From Spirosomataceae bacterium TFI 002 (GTDB taxonomy: Bacteria; Bacteroidota; Bacteroidia; Cytophagales; Spirosomataceae): a stretch of 64,000 bases of DNA. The stretch covers positions 2,852,001 to 2,916,000 of the forward strand of contig LT907983.1 in NCBI GenBank assembly GCA_900230115.1, in the 5' to 3' direction. Under the pieces are notes generated by a model. The model made no database searches. It was not told where the DNA came from and saw nothing but the letters and a program-made list of their open reading frames with translations. The position numbers were made by a program, and so were the translations under genes. Below are positions 61,009-64,000 of this stretch, in pieces. Numbering within the stretch: the stretch's first letter is position 1; every line of letters starts with the position of its first letter.

Positions 61009-63483
61009 TTAAGAACCGCACATTTCACAACCCTCTGGGTCGTCGAGTGAACATTGCATTGCTGCAAACTTCTGCTCTTCTTCCGAAACGGTAAATGATT
61101 GGGCAGCCTTAGCTTTTGCTTCATTTTCAGTAGCATAGCCTTTGTAATCCAACTCTTTCTCTTGCACGTTTTCTGTTGCTGGTTCAGTTTCACGTATTGC
61201 TTGACGATCCACTGTAAACTTAACGGCGTCGGCAGCTGCTTTAGTACGTAGGTAGTACATTCCTGTTTTCAATCCTGCTTTCCAGGCGTAGAAATGCATA
61301 GAAGTTAACTTACCAAAATTAGGGTCAGTCATGAAAATATTTAGTGACTGGCTCTGGCAAATGTATGCTCCTCTGTCCGCCGACATGTCGATCAATGCCT
61401 TTTGCTTGATCTCCCATGAAGTTTTGTAAAGGTCTTTGAGGTTCTGTGGAATCTCTGGTATTAATTGAACTGATCCATTAGCAGCGATCAGCTTGTTTTT
61501 CATTGTATCATTCCAAAGATTGATTTTTACCAAATCTCTCAATAGGTGCTTGTTCACAACTACAAATTCACCCGATAATACACGACGTGAATAAATATTA
61601 GATGTATAAGGCTCAAAACACTCATTGTTTCCAAGAATCTGACTTGTAGAAGCTGTTGGCATAGGAGCAAGTAAAAGCGAGTTTCTAACCCCGTTTTTCA
61701 TTACTTTCTCTCTCATTGCATCCCAGTCGTATCTTCCAGAATCTGGAGTTACTCCCCACATATCAAATTGGAATTGACCTTGTGAGATAGGAGAACCTTC
61801 GTAAGTCTCGTATGTACCTTCCTCAATCGCAAGTTCCATTGAGGTTTCCATGGCACCATAGTAGATGGTTTCGAAAATCTCTTTGTTCAATTGCTTTGCT
61901 TCGTCCGACTCAAAAGGCATACGCAATAGTATAAACGTATCTGCAAGGCCTTGGATACCAATTCCAATAGGTCTGTGACGTTTATTGCTGTATTCTGCTT
62001 CTTTTACAGGATAGTAGTTTACATCTATGATCTTGTTCAGGTTACGAGTAACAATTTTAGTTACTTCGTACAGTCTTTTGTGATCAAAACCTGTTACTCT
62101 TCCGCTTTCGTCCTCAATCATGTATTTAGGAAGAGCGATAGATGCCAAGTTACAAACCGCTACTTCGTCAGGAGATGTATACTCCATGATTTCTGTGCAA
62201 AGGTTAGAGGACTTTATGGTTCCTAAGTTCTTTTGGTTTGACTTCTTGTTGGCTGCGTCTTTGTAAAGTATATATGGGTTTCCAGTCTCTACTTGTGATT
62301 CTAGAATTTGGAACCAAAGATCGTGTGCTTTGATAGTCTTTATTGCTTTTCCTTCAGACTCGTACTTTTCGTAAAGTTTTTCGAACTCATCGCCATAGGC
62401 ATCTGCAAGACCTGGGCATTGGTTTGGACAGAAAAGAGACCACTCACCGTCGGCTTCTACTCTTTTCATGAACAAATCAGATATCCAAAGAGCAAAGAAC
62501 AAGTCACGAGCTCTCATTTCTTCTTTACCGTGGTTTTTACGAAGGTCAAGGAATGCAAAAATATCTGCATGCCATGGCTCTAGGTAAATAGCAAAAGAAC
62601 CTTTTCTCTTTCCTCCACCTTGGTCTACATATCTTGCTGTGTCGTTAAATACACGTAGCATAGGGATAATTCCATTAGAAGTGCCATTAGTACCCTTGAT
62701 GTATGATCCTGTTGCTCTTACATTATGAATTGATAGCCCAATCCCACCTGCAGACTGTGAGATTTTAGCACACTGCTTAAGTGTGTCATAAATTCCATCA
62801 ATACTGTCATCTTTCATTGTTAATAAGAAACAAGAAGAAAGTTGAGGCTTTGGTGTACCAGCGTTGAAAAGGGTTGGAGTAGCATGAGTAAACCATCTTT
62901 CAGAAAGTAGGTCATATGTTTCTATAACCTTATCTATTGCTTCGCCATGTATTCCTACAGCTACTCTCATCAGCATGTGCTGTGGTCGCTCAACGATCTT
63001 ACCGTTAAGTTTTAGCAAATAGGATTTTTCTAATGTTTTATACCCAAAATAATCATATCCGTAATCTCTATCGTAAATGATAGTAGAATCCAAAAGTGCC
63101 GCATTCTTTTGAATTACTTTCCAAGTTTCTTTGCCAATCAATGAAGCATTTTCTCCTGTCTTAGGATCGATGTATTGATAAAGCATTTTCATTGTACCTG
63201 AAAAAGACTTCAATGAATTTTTGTGAAGATTCGAAATAGCAATTCTCGCTGCTAGTGTTGCATAATCAGGATGCTTGGTAGTCATTGATGCTGCAGTTTC
63301 GGCAGCAAGATTATCAAGTTCGTATGTGGTAACACCATCATAGATTCCTGAAACAACTTTCATCGCAACTTCGACGGGTTGTACAAAAGCAGGGTCAAGT
63401 CCGTAGCACAAACGCTCTATTCTTGATGTGATTTTGTCGAACTTGACCGACTCGCGGCGTCCGTCTCTTTTTAATACGTACAT
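61009..63483 (-). CDS. nrdA: ribonucleoside-diphosphate reductase, alpha (large) subunit
   Basis: The class Ia ribonucleotide reductase large subunit (824 residues) makes deoxynucleotides for DNA synthesis. It starts with an ATP-cone ([18 protein letters not shown]), the allosteric activity site. Active-site residues are Cys in SSCFLL near 217, the group NLCTEI near 432, and the Cys in [12 protein letters not shown] near 624; the C-terminal redox pair is CEMC, used by thioredoxin. It needs an NrdB partner, which is not in view. The promoter TACTTTTG at 63579-63586 and DnaA boxes lie upstream. The start is the ATG at 63481-63483. Confidence 0.97.
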   Translation of the reverse strand: MYVLKRDGRRESVKFDKITSRIERLCYGLDPAFVQPVEVAMKVVSGIYDGVTTYELDNLAAETAASMTTKHPDYATLAARIAISNLHKNSLKSFSGTMKMLYQYIDPKTGENASLIGKETWKVIQKNAALLDSTIIYDRDYGYDYFGYKTLEKSYLLKLNGKIVERPQHMLMRVAVGIHGEAIDKVIETYDLLSERWFTHATPTLFNAGTPKPQLSSCFLLTMKDDSIDGIYDTLKQCAKISQSAGGIGLSIHNVRATGSYIKGTNGTSNGIIPMLRVFNDTARYVDQGGGKRKGSFAIYLEPWHADIFAFLDLRKNHGKEEMRARDLFFALWISDLFMKRVEADGEWSLFCPNQCPGLADAYGDEFEKLYEKYESEGKAIKTIKAHDLWFQILESQVETGNPYILYKDAANKKSNQKNLGTIKSSNLCTEIMEYTSPDEVAVCNLASIALPKYMIEDESGRVTGFDHKRLYEVTKIVTRNLNKIIDVNYYPVKEAEYSNKRHRPIGIGIQGLADTFILLRMPFESDEAKQLNKEIFETIYYGAMETSMELAIEEGTYETYEGSPISQGQFQFDMWGVTPDSGRYDWDAMREKVMKNGVRNSLLLAPMPTASTSQILGNNECFEPYTSNIYSRRVLSGEFVVVNKHLLRDLVKINLWNDTMKNKLIAANGSVQLIPEIPQNLKDLYKTSWEIKQKALIDMSADRGAYICQSQSLNIFMTDPNFGKLTSMHFYAWKAGLKTGMYYLRTKAAADAVKFTVDRQAIRETEPATENVQEKELDYKGYATENEAKAKAAQSFTVSEEEQKFAAMQCSLDDPEGCEMCGS

Positions 63484-63578
63484 GGGCGGATATTGAAATT
63501 ATGGGTTATTGAATTAGTATAGTTTCTTGTGTGGTTAAAATTCCCTTTGCCGAGCTAAGCTTGGTGTAATGGAGGTAT

Positions 63579-63586
63579 CAAAAGTA
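63579..63586 (-). promoter_or_regulatory. -7 promoter box of nrdA
   Basis: TACTTTTG on the minus strand matches the consensus; transcription would begin near 63573, about 90 bases before the start codon. The TTG box at the usual distance is not clear. Confidence 0.5.
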
Positions 63587-63728
63587 AGCAAGATTTTCGC
63601 TCTAAAAAAACGGTGTTTTGTTTGGTAATTAGAGGAGCGAAAAATCTCACTATCATTAGTTGTAATTATTGACTTAGTATCAACGATTTAACAATTCGGT
63701 AACATTGGAATAATACTAGCTACAAAAG

Positions 63729-63904
63729 TTATCCACATTTTAAGGTGCCAAAAACGACTTTATACACACATGTATATAAGAACAGTGGAGAACCTCGAAG
63801 TATGCAATTGAGCCTATAAAACCCTTATGTTGAGACAATTTAGTTCACAACTTTCAATAATAAAAGAAAATTCTGAAAATATTTGAAATTGGGAATGTGG
63901 ATAA
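63729..63904. promoter_or_regulatory. three DnaA boxes upstream of nrdA
   Basis: TTATCCACA at 63729-63737 (+), TTATACACA at 63760-63768 (+), and TGTGGATAA at 63896-63904, which is TTATCCACA on the minus strand, all match the DnaA box TTATNCACA without mismatch. They lie in an A/T-rich region within 176 bases. A further palindrome TATACA-CACA-TGTATA covers the second box. DnaA is expected to bind here. Confidence 0.7.
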
Positions 63905-63909
63905 GTGGA

Positions 63910-64000
63910 TTAATCTACGCATTCCATCAAAAGCAAATTCCCGCTCACAAACTCTATACGGACGATACCGTCTTGAAGCACCGAATTGCTGTTTCCCATT
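63910..64000 (-). CDS. 3' end of an unidentified gene (partial)
   Basis: Reading leftward from the window edge, a 30-codon frame ends in TAA at 63910-63912 and encodes the plausible protein tail MGNSNSVLQDGIVRIEFVSG followed by NLLLMECVD. It may be the C-terminus of a gene that begins beyond the window, or a short open frame starting at the ATG at 63997-63999. It is too short to identify. If real, the DnaA boxes lie between this gene and nrdA. Confidence 0.35.
   Translation of the reverse strand, partial: MGNSNSVLQDGIVRIEFVSGNLLLMECVD

Overview
The window (about 38 to 40 percent GC by eye) comes from a member of the Bacteroidota, most likely Cytophagales. The signs are Bacteroidota-type promoters (TTG about 20 bases upstream of TAnnTTTG) in front of many genes, a SusC/TonB-type receptor with an N-terminal carboxypeptidase-regulatory domain, proteins of families largely confined to the phylum (DUF5606, DUF6702), a bacillithiol-reductase homologue (YpdA), and many secreted proteins with Bacteroidota-style signal peptides. 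The species cannot be named from the sequence alone. Most of the window is ordinary chromosomal backbone; I see no prophage, CRISPR array or insertion sequence.

Layout. 1-9 kb: a truncated sorbosone-dehydrogenase-like lipoprotein, a DEAD-box RNA helicase overlapping a GNAT acetyltransferase, purH, a membrane-anchored exported protein of unknown function, a RHH/ParE-type toxin-antitoxin pair, a beta-CASP metallo-hydrolase, and a DUF4143 ATPase preceded by three tandem 32-bp repeats. 9-16.6 kb: mlaFE lipid transporter genes, an SDR, a DUF5606 protein, a periplasmic trehalase, a YD-repeat-like exported protein, nadA and a DUF1648 membrane protein. 16.6-28.5 kb: a TonB receptor divergent from a C-terminal processing protease, a MarR regulator, rseP with a DUF6702 protein, ypdA, a PolB-like 3'-5' exonuclease and ilvA. 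28.5-29.4 kb: a tandem 259-bp repeat array ending in a functional-looking tRNA-His. 29.5-38.5 kb: SDR plus FAH-family hydrolase (suggestive of acidic-sugar breakdown), DUF2130, another S41 protease, a TonB-C/TPR protein, two glycosyltransferases, a YvlD/holin-like protein and hisIE. 38.6-39 kb: a tRNA-Gly and tRNA-Leu transcription unit with clear promoter and terminator. 39.3-43.1 kb: a D-glucarate utilisation module (GntP-type permease, gudD, kdgD). 43.5-51.5 kb: a large secreted beta-helix-like protein, a sugar isomerase/epimerase, an O-antigen-ligase/TPR protein and a YadA-head-repeat protein. 52-61 kb: a membrane MutS-like ATPase with a damaged or unconventional start, recG, and a carbamoyltransferase/DUF5989/SxtJ locus flanked by two SGNH-hydrolase-like proteins. 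61-64 kb: nrdA, followed on its upstream side by an intergenic region with three consensus DnaA boxes.

The most interesting items are the carbamoyltransferase-DUF5989-SxtJ-SGNH locus (widespread but of unknown function), the DnaA-box cluster upstream of nrdA (DnaA control of nrdA, or part of a replication origin), the MutS-like gene that has 86 extra open codons but no usable start codon, and the repeat array of decayed units beside tRNA-His.
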